The notes beneath the pieces are model-generated. The model was given only the letters and a program-made list of their open reading frames with translations, had not been told where the DNA came from and searched no databases. The position numbers and the translations under genes are program-made. Positions 1 through 10,423 of a stretch of DNA of 64,000 nucleotides are shown piece by piece; positions within the stretch are counted from its first letter, which is position 1; each line of letters starts with the position of its first letter. Source of the stretch: Hyalella azteca (lineage: Eukaryota > Arthropoda > Malacostraca > Amphipoda > Hyalellidae); contig NW_025946617.1 in assembly GCF_000764305.2 (NCBI RefSeq), forward strand, positions 1 through 64,000, read 5' to 3'.

Positions 1-353
1 GTTGTTTGGTGAGATATTTAACACTTATCACCGCGTTGTTTGGTGAGATATTTAACACTCATTGCCGCGTTGTTTGGTGAGATATTTAACACTTACCACC
101 GCGTTGTTTGGTGAGATATTTAACACTTATCACCGCGTTGTTTGGTGAGATATTTAACACTCATTGCCGCGTTGTTTGGTGAGATATTTAGCACTCATCG
201 CCGCGTTGTTTGGTGAGATACTTAACACTCATCGCAGCGTTACGGTGGGACGTTTAAAAATCATAATCGTGTTGTTCAGTGAGACATTTAACACTCATCG
301 CGTTACTCGGTGAGACATTTGTTACTAATAATTGCGTTGCGTGGCTTGGCGAG
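1..353. repeat. 34-bp satellite array, right end
   Basis: About ten head-to-tail copies of a 34-bp unit that begins GTTGTTTGGTGAGATATTTA and ends near CACCGC. The first seven copies are almost identical. Copies from about 239 onward are diverged and lose or gain a few bases, as expected at the edge of an array. The array starts outside the window on the left. There is no unique sequence between copies, so this is a satellite and not a repeat-spacer array. Confidence 0.95.
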
Positions 354-1085
354 AGCAAACATTCCGACACGCCATTTCTTTCGCGTATTTCATGTCTTCT
401 GTTTGAAATGCGAGACTATTTACCGGATACAAAATAAAAACACGCTTCGCAATAATACAGAAAAAACTATTTAAGCTGAAGATTTCTTATTTGATACTTA
501 TCTCAGATAATGTGAAGCCAGCTCCATCTGACCTTCAAGTAAATGCATTGAAAAAAAAACAATCGGCAAGAATCCCGAATATTTTAGAATCCCACTCGTG
601 TTAGAATACTGTGCTGTAATAATCCCATTCCTGTGAAAAAAAAACAGGACTGTTGGAATTCCGTCCATTTAAGAATCACAGAATATAAGAATGTATGCGT
701 CAGAACGTACACGTAAGAATCATGAAAAAATCGTGATAGAATATTCAGCACTAAATGGTATGAATTGATGTTGGCTTGCCTAATGTTACTTTTCGGGTCT
801 GAAACTGCATGGCTAGCTTTGTTGAGAATTTATTTGCGGCAGTTATTGCCATGACCCATTAAATGAAACCGGAATTTCACTATGTTCTCACAAAGAAATG
901 CACCTATTATTTATTTTACTTAATAATATTTCTTCTGTCTGAAAATTTTTGTCTGTTATTTGAATTTTGGTCCAATGTTTTCTATTGGAAATTGCTTGCT
1001 CAGTTCACACAAACGGTTCAGAGCTGTGCATTACAGAAAACATATGAATTTAACCTTAATTTATTCTTAGAGCATGTCCTGTAGG
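354..1085. other. AT-rich non-coding stretch
   Basis: Unique AT-rich sequence between the satellite and the first MITE. The only open frame (863-1084, plus) encodes a Phe/Leu/Tyr-rich peptide typical of translated AT-rich DNA. I see no gene here. Confidence 0.5.
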
Positions 1086-1087
1086 TA

Positions 1088-1369
1088 CAGGGTGTTTCAG
1101 AATTAAGTAACCCTTTTAATTTGTTAATAAATAAAAAACTAAGAACATTATGAAGTTGAAATTTGTTTTATTTAAAAGAAGAACATTTTCATGGTAATAT
1201 TGTATCATAGTTACGTCATTATCCTGTATAGCTTGCTAAATTTGTGTTTAATTATCAAATTACCATAAAAATGTTCTTCTTTTAAATAAAACAAGTTTCA
1301 ACTTCATAACGTTCTTAGTTTTTTATTTATTAACAAATTAAAAGGGTTACTTAATTCTGAAACACCCTG
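1088..1369. mobile_element. MITE with 111-bp terminal inverted repeats, TA-flanked
   Basis: A 282-bp element with ends CAGGGTGTTTCAGAATTAAG and its reverse complement, flanked on both sides by TA (1086-1087 and 1370-1371). The inverted arms match over about 111 bp with only a few differences. The short centre contains about 60 bp that also occur, in reverse orientation, just inside the right arm of the longer element at 48489-49069. It is therefore an internal-deletion derivative of that family and has no coding capacity. The TA duplication and CAGGGTG ends fit the Tc1/mariner (IS630) superfamily. Confidence 0.93.
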
Positions 1370-1371
1370 TA

Positions 1372-4300
1372 TAAAAAAATGTTAAGGGATTAAACTTGTG
1401 ATGATTTTATCACTTGATGCGTGAAAAAATTCTGTTCTGCTGCTGCGTGCAGTAAACATATTTGCGCGCTCTAGAAGAATTATTGTACGATCGAGAAAAT
1501 TTGCACCATCTATTAAACTTATACGATCGAGACTTGCGCGATCAATTTAAATTGCCATTGACAAAAAATGAGAATTCATTTTACGACTATACTCAGAATT
1601 TTAAAAGTTGCAATGTTCCTCCAGCAATTTTATGTAACTGAAGGAAGGCTGGAAGTCGCCCACATTCAAGATTTTCTTGTAGGAGGTCCCAGACATATCT
1701 AACGTCGTATCCTAGCAACATGAGAGCAATTTTATAGCATGCAGCACGAATCCCTAACGAACGATGGCTGCAAATAGATCGTAAATGGTGTGATGAAACT
1801 TAGTGTCGGGGCAATCACGGTTCTTCAATTTGTTAAAAGTTTAGGAATCGCAATTAAGATCGAGAAACGTGTAAAATAGTCTCTGCTCGTTTGAAGCGTT
1901 GGCATCGTTATTTGTGATTGATGTCACAACTATTCTCACGGAACATTCTTTGCCTTGGTAACAGGCACGTAAGTCAATACCGTCATGTTTTAAAACGCGT
2001 GTTCATTTCAGGGTTTGAATAACGTGCATGAACAAATTTCATCAATTTTAACTATTATTTATTTATGGTTTTCAATTTTGAAACAATTATTGATTTATAC
2101 TCTACTCAAATAACCAGACACTAAAGAGACCTCATAAAGCATTTAAAATTATTTTTTCTTTAATTTGTTTCCGTACATAAACGATTTTTGGATCAATCGT
2201 TGATGGGATATAAGCGCAATAAGTAGAGGGGGCCAACTTAGTAACGCATAAAAATGAACAGGGTGAAAACGTTTCAAAATTATTGAGCACTTGGTAACAA
2301 ATTTAAAAAAAGTCTTTCCTTGCACGGTTGATAGGAACTCTTTATAAGGTTTCACTCAATTTTTAACAAATTTTCCGTTGCTGATAAGTTTTATACACAC
2401 GAAGAAAGCTTCCAACAAGCCACTCACATCAAAATATTTTTTCCTACTAATTACAGAAAAATTTTACCGTTGCATCCAAATGCAGCTAAGCCAACGACAG
2501 AAATGGACATTGTATTTGTATTGAGAGTATAAATTAAAGTCCAGATCAAAAGCATGTGTCGGCTTCAATTCTCGTGCTCCGAAAGTCATGCAAGCGGCAG
2601 AATATTTTGAAGCCGGTGATCAAAAAATGTTTTTATTTCCTCCTCGCCAACGAAGGCCTGGGGCGAGATGCATACGTTGCAGAAAAAAACAGCTAAAAAT
2701 TCAGAAACTCTTCGGGCCGTCTAATATGACATGGGAAACGTCCCATGTTACGAATTTTCCACCCAGTGCGTTTGAGCGAAGCGATATTTAAAAACGAATG
2801 AATTTCCGCATATGTTAACATATCAATAGATCTATCAAGTGCACGCATAGATTGCCAGGGCGTTTGGATGGGCGTTCCATCGATGAATGCTCCGGGTTAT
2901 GGCGGTCTGAAGACAAATTTATGGAAGGCAGCGACTCGGACGATCATCGGCTACAGTATAACGGGGATAAGAGCATGGAGGCGACAGGATTTTGTGCTCT
3001 GCTGTGTCGCAAAAGAATTTTGGAGACTCTTGGTTTGCTCTATTGAAGCTCTGAAAGATGCTGAATCTTTTTCTGAACGTCTTACACAGAAGGCGATATG
3101 CGTAGCAATGGTTTTGAAAGGCTTGAGTTCATGGATTCACACCAGATTAAAATCATACAATTCAGCATTGTGAGGCATAAATCGTGGAGCAAAAGGCATA
3201 TTCCCGAAAAATCTTTATATTTTTAACTTTAACTATAACTAGGCTCGGTTTAGAAAGAAATATTTAGAATGACAGAGTTTGGTTGCGTTAAATATAACAA
3301 TTAAAACATTGGCGCATGAGATGAATTGAAAGAACGTATTTCGTTCTTCCTCTTGGCAAAACATAATTCGATTCCAAGTTTGAATGAACACAAGCAAGTG
3401 GACATGAGCAGTCAAATGCTGAGTTATATCTGTAAGTTGCATTTGAAAAATCGATTAAAATTGTTTACCGATTCGAATGCTGTAAACCACACATTTTGAA
3501 ATTCAGGCGCTCCACGATACCGAGATGGAATTTTCTACTGCATATCATTATCAGCTATTTGTCTTCACCAAAAGTTTATCATAAATTTGCACGGCGATAT
3601 TCAAAATGCGTCCTTGCACTAAATAACCCAATCTGCGTGGATAACCCCAAACATGAGCTCACTCCTAAGCTCCAATATATACCTAAAGGTGCTTGAGTCA
3701 TGGTGCTTTGAATTGAACATCTGAAGCACAAAGGGTTTATCCAATGCAATACCTGAGAGGAAGTGGCGGGCAATTGTGAGGAAGAGAGCAGTTAGCGTTT
3801 CACTTGCCACACCATTTGTTGGGCTTCAGGCCGAGTGGATATCACGAAGGGAACAGATGTTATCAGGGCAGTCGGTGCGGCGGTAGCGAGGTGCCCATCA
3901 AGACCTGGCGTCACGGACCCGTAGACTCATGAATACTGATGGTGCCCTCTGATGAACGAGCCTCCTTCTACAAGACATGCTCTTCCTCTGCTGCTTCCCC
4001 TCGCTACCCTCCGCCAATCCTTATGAATTTTCAACGCTACAAATTGAATTTATAATCTGATTTTTCGATGGAGCTTAAGAGATTTTGCGGTAATTCAGAA
4101 CGTGCTGGAAAATTTGAAATTACCCAGCGCTGATGATAGTGGATTTGGGCCTTAGCTTTATTGAACAGTCTACGGAATTTGCTCTCAGTATTTGCTTATC
4201 TTACACTCGGTTCATATATAAAAAATTTGAATTGAATTTAAAATTGAATTAAATCAAAGAAACACGAGCTGAAATCACAAAGAATTGTTTGTAGCTTCAT

Positions 4301-4565
4301 CACTGTACCTTATGTTTAGTTCCATGATTAATTGTTACTGAACTTACTTAAAATTACTGAAAAATTTGTGACAAGCACATACATAACTCACTCATTCCCA
4401 TCTGGAAACATTTTCAAATTCATTTAACTGCTACATAATTCTAAGAATAAATAAACTCAAAACTTGACGTTACTATATAAACTGAGACTAAGGTATGGTG
4501 CAATCATTTCGAATGTAGTGAGCGCACCACAGCACCTCATCGGCAAAGACACACAGTGGGTCACC
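1372..4565. other. Non-coding stretch with a GC-richer block
   Basis: No recognisable gene. Overlapping plus-strand frames at 2852-3173 resemble no family I know. A short perfect hairpin lies at 2729-2748 (ACATGGGA, loop AACG, TCCCATGT). About 3770-4020 is clearly richer in GC than its surroundings, and its plus frame is open on both sides of a single TGA. I cannot assign a product. Confidence 0.5.
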
Positions 4566-4876
4566 ACCCTGGGTCTCTTTGTCTCTTTCACTCTGAGTCG
4601 CTCTCACTCTGAGTCGTTCTCACACTGAGTCTCTCTCACTCTGAGTCTCTCTCACTCTGAGTCTCTCTCACTCTGAGTCTCTCTCACTCTAAGTCTCTCA
4701 CACTCTGAGTCTCTCTCACTCCGAGTCTCTCTCACTCCGAGTCTCTCTCACTCTGAGTCTCTCTCACTTCGAGTCTCTCTCACTCCGAGTCTCTCTCACT
4801 CTGAGTCTCTCTCCCTCTGAGTCTCTCTCACTCTGAATCTCTCTCACTCTGAGTCTCTCTCACTCTGAGTCTCTCA
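4566..4876. repeat. 16-bp minisatellite (CTCTGAGTCTCTCTCA)
   Basis: Roughly twenty tandem copies of a 16-bp unit with core CTCTGAGTCTCTCTCA. The unit itself is built from CTCT dinucleotide blocks around GAGT. Copies vary by single bases (CTCCGAG, CTCTAAG). Strong pyrimidine asymmetry makes the plus strand almost purely C/T apart from GAG and A. Confidence 0.95.
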
Positions 4877-5997
4877 CAATATGCATGCCAGGAAGAGCAA
4901 GTCGAGGCCCGCGTTACAAATTCAAATTGCAGTCCACGGGACCTGAAATTCGACTCACTCAGAGTTGGTCAAGGAACAAGAATAAGATGAGGGTGGCTAA
5001 TAGCATTACTGCTTCCGAATGCAAAGGGAAACCCATGCATGCTGAACAATAAACATTTTCGTGTCTCCAAAATGTTGGGAATGACGCACTGTTCCATAGT
5101 CAATTCATATTGCATTTAACCGTCTATACAAACGTACAAAAATTTATGCAGCGATTAATACTGCGAAAAAAAATCAATCCGGTTAACACTTCTTGATTGA
5201 AATGCTAAATACAAATGTACGAGCGTGTCTACCTGTACATTGAGTGTGTCGTGACTGTTACACTATCACATTGCGTGCCAGTTAAAGAGCATGTATACAA
5301 TGGAATGCGTGAATTTTTATGATGACATCAATTTTTGCAAGGATACATTTAGGCGCATTGTTTTTGAAGGGTAAAAGTGTACAATAGTTTTGGGAAAGTC
5401 ACGTCATTGTATTGTATAGAACTTATATGTTAAACCAGTGAATAGACGAGATGAAGGCTTCAGACATTCAATTTAATGCGCTAATTTTCAAAAATAATTT
5501 CATTATTCATTATTCCAAATCAAATCTGCGGTGGGCTTAATTTCCATAGACTAACAAAGCCCCAAAATAGCCATTTATTACTTTGGTCTAGAAATACCAG
5601 AGAGAAATAAGAGCACTGACAGAATTTAAATAAAAACAATTACAAAAAATAGGCAGTGCCAACGTCATTTAGAATTCCAGGGTAAATCTGGAAGGCATTA
5701 TGAGCGACAGAACCATTAAGATATTCATGAACGCACTCCGGATTTTCTCATGAAACGCCTTCAGATTATTTTCAATGCAATAGTTTTTCTCCATTTTTTG
5801 GGCAGGACAAGCTGGTGGGGGCAGTTTAGTTTTGGTAATCGGCTGAAGTAGCGAGCGAGATTGGCTCAAGCGGGCGACCCTGGCTCGAAAATTCCACACA
5901 TGATGGGCGGTAACTGCTAAATACGACCGTGCAGTGCCGGAGCTTGCAGTTCGGCTATCGAGTTTTTCCGCCCGATGCACTACGAATAAAATCTATA
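4877..5997. other. Non-coding stretch
   Basis: No gene recognised. The segment 5790-5970 is GC-richer and lies in a minus-strand open frame (5669-5980, 103 codons) whose predicted peptide has no motif I can identify. Confidence 0.5.
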
Positions 5998-6049
5998 GCG
6001 AATCTAAGCTGTAAGGCGAATCTAAGCTGTATGGCGAATCTAAGCTGTA
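5998..6049. repeat. 18-bp tandem triplet
   Basis: Three consecutive copies of GCGAATCTAAGCTGTAAG, the second and third differing only in the last bases. Confidence 0.95.
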
Positions 6050-6453
6050 CTTAATAATATTAAACGTCGTTCCTACCAGGAATTTTCAGACCAGATGTTT
6101 CAGAAGTTGAAATAAAATTAGTTAGGGTGAAATTGGGCATAGAGAACATGGGACATGCAGGTATGAGTATAAAATATATGCAAGCTGTCTATTAACTGTC
6201 TATTGCGTCAATCAATGCGCTGACTTGTGTGGCATCATCCATAAAATGCTTTTAGATTAGATATCACCAAATAATATGAAAATAATTGATGCGTCCTATT
6301 GAAGCCCATTTTCCCTCAGCCAGCTCAACAGATAAGATAAAAATGGAATCAATGTAAAGAAAACTAATCTTAAACATAAATGTTTTTGAAACGAATTGAT
6401 TTTGGCTTTGCGATAGCAGTTCAAAATTTTTCAGCTTTGCTCATTAAGCGGGA
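6050..6453. other. AT-rich non-coding stretch
   Basis: Nothing recognisable lies between the 18-bp and 22-bp tandem repeats. Confidence 0.5.
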
Positions 6454-6678
6454 TGTAGCGAATGAGTCCTATCCATGTAGTGAATGAGTCCTGTCCATGT
6501 AGTGAATGAGTCCTATTCATGTAGTGAATGAGTCCTATCCATGTAGGGAATGAGTCCCATCCATGTAGTGAATGAGTCCTATCCATGTAGTGAATGAGTC
6601 CTATCCATGTAGGGAATGAGTCCTATCCATGGAGGGAATGAGTCCTGTCCGTGAAGTGAATGATCGAGTCCTATCCAT
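6454..6678. repeat. 22-bp minisatellite
   Basis: Ten tandem copies of a 22-bp unit with core TGTAGTGAATGAGTCCTATC. Variants alternate TAGTG and TAGGG. The last copy carries a 4-bp insertion (GATC) at about 6664. Confidence 0.96.
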
Positions 6679-7205
6679 TTTCAGAACTCACTTCCTTCAA
6701 ACACAAAGCATCGGGAGCGTGTTAAGGTCACAAAACTCCGAGTCCTAAGTTTACTATGTTGAAGATCTTCAACTTCAAGACCATTAATCCATTCTGAAAA
6801 TTGAATTCTTTATAAAGTCAGTAAGTTTAAGGCTGTCCACTTGAACCTTGGCATCCGATTTTCTTCAAATCTGAAGAGTTTGAATCAATAAATTATTCAG
6901 TCCCGGGCAATTATTCAGCCGCAGAGTTTTTGCAGACTCCAAACTATGCCATGACAGCCTTCTTGCTTGCCGGTAATTTTTCAAGGTGTCGTGCTGAGTG
7001 GAATTTTGGCTTTTGTGTGGAAATTGAGTGCGACTCTCGAGCATTGGTAGGGCTCAATAAAACGTCCCCGACAATGAGGCTCATCTGCATTTGGTCTCGC
7101 GAGGAAAGGGCGGCAGGCAGACTGGGCTGGGCTACCAAGCCTCACTGATGGACGTCCAAAGCATCATGCTGCTTCCTCCGCGACCCGCATGATATCCGAG
7201 AATTC
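6679..7205. other. Non-coding stretch
   Basis: Overlapping open frames on both strands at 6930-7148 show no recognisable domain. I see no gene. Confidence 0.45.
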
Positions 7206-7438
7206 AAGTCCTTTTTATTCGAAGAAGGTCCTCTTCTTAGGTACGCTATCTCGTGGGAAAAGTACACTCTGATGGTTGAAACGTTTTATTAAAGTCCCTC
7301 TTTTTCGAGGAAGGTCCTCTTGTGAGGCGTGCTACCACCAAGGGAATGTATATCCTAACGATTATTTATTTCCCCCAAGTCCATCTTATTCGAGGAAGGT
7401 CCTCTTGTGCTATTATTTGGGAAAGGTACTCCCTAATG
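7206..7438. repeat. Three diverged copies of an ~85-bp direct repeat
   Basis: Three direct copies begin near 7206, 7292 and 7376. Each contains AAGTCC, a TTCGAGGAAGGTCCTCTT block, then GGGAA and ATCCTAA/ACTCTGA/CCCTAA. Spacing is about 84-86 bp. The block GAAGGTCCTCTT is nearly palindromic (GAGGAAGGTCCTC). Divergence suggests an old duplication. Confidence 0.85.
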
Positions 7439-10357
7439 TAAAAACTCAGTGGACTATCTATTTTTAATTTATACTTTTGGGAGGCGTGTTCTTAGGCATT
7501 TTAAAAAGTGCACATGTAAATTGAGCTAACTCTTCCGAGAAATGCACTAATACTCGAATAGTAATCAACATTATTACTACTAATCGAAAATTTCGCTCTC
7601 ACTCAAAGATTCTATTTTACCGGCGGTGAGCATTGAGATGTTTACTCTTATCCTTCAAAGAAACAGCTGATTGAAAAAAATAATCGTGTTTGTCAGTGAC
7701 TCTTGAAATTAGTCCTCTTAAAAATGTGATTATTTTGGGAGAATCAAAAAGTCGTACTGAGTTCACAATTCCCAAGAAAGACGAGGTTGATTATAAAGAT
7801 ACGTTTATGTGTACTGCAGGTCAGGAGTAATTTATAATTTTCCCGTAGTTATTTTTGGCGAATTTAATTTTTCTTGTAACTTTCGTCGGGGTGACTAAAA
7901 GAAAACCATTTACAAACCTTGCGTCACTCCGCTTGACTGAACATTTAGCCTCAGCAAAATCACTAATTAGAGGAAATATTAGAACCTACCGAATGGTTTT
8001 AAAACTCTTACAAATCGTGGTGAATTATTTCATAACTGAGTGCAACTAATAATATATAAATATTAATTTATCAATTATGGAATAAATTAACTAAGCCGAT
8101 AATTAAAAATTGGTCAATCACCGAGTAAAGCAAACTTTAAATATCCGACCAAATTCTCTTGTGAGTAAATTGTAGCAAATTGTAACCAGTGCGAAACGTT
8201 TTTATTGTAATTGCAACCGTACCGAAACCTGTTAACTAATATTTTAAGACAGTATAAATACCTCCTACAAGTCATCAAATATTTTATTGCAGGACATTAG
8301 CGTGCTTGGGCAGTCAAGTATCTTTTATTACGCAGACGACATTTAATTGGTGTAACGCGAATTTTTAGTTTTTCTTCAGTGAATTGGTCTGCCTTCGAGT
8401 AGAGGACGTGAAAAAAAAAAGAAAACCGTGGAAATAAGTTAAAAATTTACAAATTGCGCTCATTAAATATCACCGATGGGTAAAAAGTTATTATGGTGCG
8501 AGGCGTGTTCGTCTGAATTTCTAAGTTCTTCTACTTATACCTTAACTTCAAACAAGACCTGATGAATAATAGTTCCAATGGTTCGAATCAAATGCGTTAG
8601 ACTAGGTAGGACTGTAAACTTTTAATTTCTCAGATTTTTTTTACATTTTAAATGGAGTGGAAAAATGTCCTCATTAGTATTTTACAGAGATGGCGTTTTG
8701 TCAGTGCGGTAGGGCTTGTCGATTAATTTTGCTCAGTGTCAATCAGTATCTGCCTCGCTTGCGCCTGTTCGGCGACATCGATCCTATTTCTAAATTTCGA
8801 ATGGCTTTTCAACAATCCTCATCTGAGTGATCTAAAAAACTAAAGGAAATACGGACAGGTGGTCAGCCTGATTTATAAGGGCACGTTTCCTTCTCCGATC
8901 AAATTTATGCGCATCCGGAATTACCTCGACCAGAGAGCAATGATAAAATCAGGACCGAGTATCCGGTCGCGTAGAATGATCGTATTCGTGAAATGCACGT
9001 GCGTCGATCAATTTCTCATCCGCACCTCAATAGAATATTTGCACATGGACCATAAATTTCATCTTGAACCGGAACAAATTTCTCTTCCCATGCCTATTGA
9101 ACCTGCATCTAACTTGCATCAGAACCATGACTTTGCATATTAGAATACAGTAGTTTTTACCTAACCATATTTAGTAACTTAGTGATAAAAAGTTTATCTT
9201 CTTATATTAGTTTGATCGCGCTTCTTCACCTCATCGAACGAACTAAATAAATGCTACTTAATTCTTCTTTGATACGTTCTTGTACAAAAATAACACTGTT
9301 TGCCGTACCTGGAACATAACATTATATATGCGCTTGTGGGTTGTATAGCCTAGGCCAATCAAGATCTTTTATATATAAAATTAATTCGAAGACTATAGGG
9401 ACTGGAAATAAAATTTTATCTTACCTTAGTAGAAACTTTGCCCCGCTAATTAGCTACGAACAATTACTTGCGCTCGGCAAGCAACTTCAGCAACAGTGGA
9501 TGAACGCGCATTAATGAGTTAGTCATTCCAAATTATAGCTTCGAGCGAAACCCATTTGATAACAAACGGACAAATATGAAGCAAAAAATTCAACCTTTCT
9601 CTGCTGGTCGCGTCAGTATTTAGAGTACAAGTATATATATAGCGTGGAGAAATATTAAATGAATTTTTTATTTTCATGAGTTATTTTAAAATTTAGGAGT
9701 ACATCAATTTTAGTTAGCCCTAACAGGAGTATCTGGAGTGAAAAAAAGTTTTGTAATTAAACATTATCTAACAGTAAAATCTTAGGGAAAAAAGGAGATC
9801 AAGACAAGTGCAATTTAATTTGACGACCTTAACCCGCGATGTCAACACGCCCAGTAGCAAAGGATTAAATTCACCGTGGATATTTGTACGAGATGGACTG
9901 ACTTGGATGGATGGTTTCTCTGTATTTGATTCCCTCTAAATTGCCAAATTTATTTTCATGATAGTTGACACTAACCCTCGAGCTGTGAAAAAAATGTTCA
10001 GGAACTGTATACACATTTAGTAAACCATAATACAAACTTAATTAAAACGCTAAATTAATTTTTCAAATTTCATCGAAATAAGAGAACACCAACTACAAAA
10101 TAACTCCATTACACTTCATGCTCAGCGATTTTTAGAAACTGTTATTTTTCGGGAGACGCAACACAAAGAACATTATGTATTTATTAAATATAAAAGGTTT
10201 AAATTATATAGCCCAAACGTTTATGCCTGGAAATCATTTTAAAAACGCTTTTGCTGAATTCAATTATTAATAATTCGTGTTTACAGACGCAATTTCTTTG
10301 AAGTCGGCGGGCAACCAAACACCTGCAAGGTATCACTCGCGTCTGAATGCCCCTTAC
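7439..10357. other. AT-rich non-coding stretch
   Basis: No gene recognised. The longest plus frame (8859-9143) encodes 94 unplaceable residues. A TATAAATA-like sequence occurs near 8263, but there is no supported gene start after it. Confidence 0.5.
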
Positions 10358-10423
10358 TTTGTCGCCGAACGTCACACAGATACTCAAAATAATCAGCAGA
10401 AAGTTGATAGTATATCGCTGCAT
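10358..10423 (-). CDS. Candidate first exon encoding a signal peptide (unidentified secreted protein)
   Basis: On the minus strand an ATG at 10423 opens 22 codons. They read as a typical signal peptide: a short polar start (MQRYTIN), a hydrophobic core (FLLIILSICVTF) and a small residue before GDK. The frame then reaches GTAAGG, a good 5' splice donor, exactly at a codon boundary (phase 0). The continuing frame past the donor is open for some distance but is presumably intronic. No downstream exon was found at lower coordinates, and the protein cannot be identified. An N-terminal hydrophobic stretch can arise by chance in AT-rich DNA, so this is only a candidate. It is not part of the glutamate-receptor gene, because it would lie downstream of that receptor's N-terminal-domain exon. 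Confidence 0.27.

Noticed and set aside
1..353. Regular 34-bp repeats resembling a CRISPR array
   Set aside because: Copies abut with no unique spacers, and the sequence context is eukaryotic.
8318..8355. Reverse transcriptase YADD motif (SSIFYYADDI)
   Set aside because: Only this short word matches. Stops follow at once and no other RT block is nearby, so chance is likely.
8578..8592. tRNA/SINE B-box (GGTTCGAATC)
   Set aside because: No A-box at the proper distance upstream.
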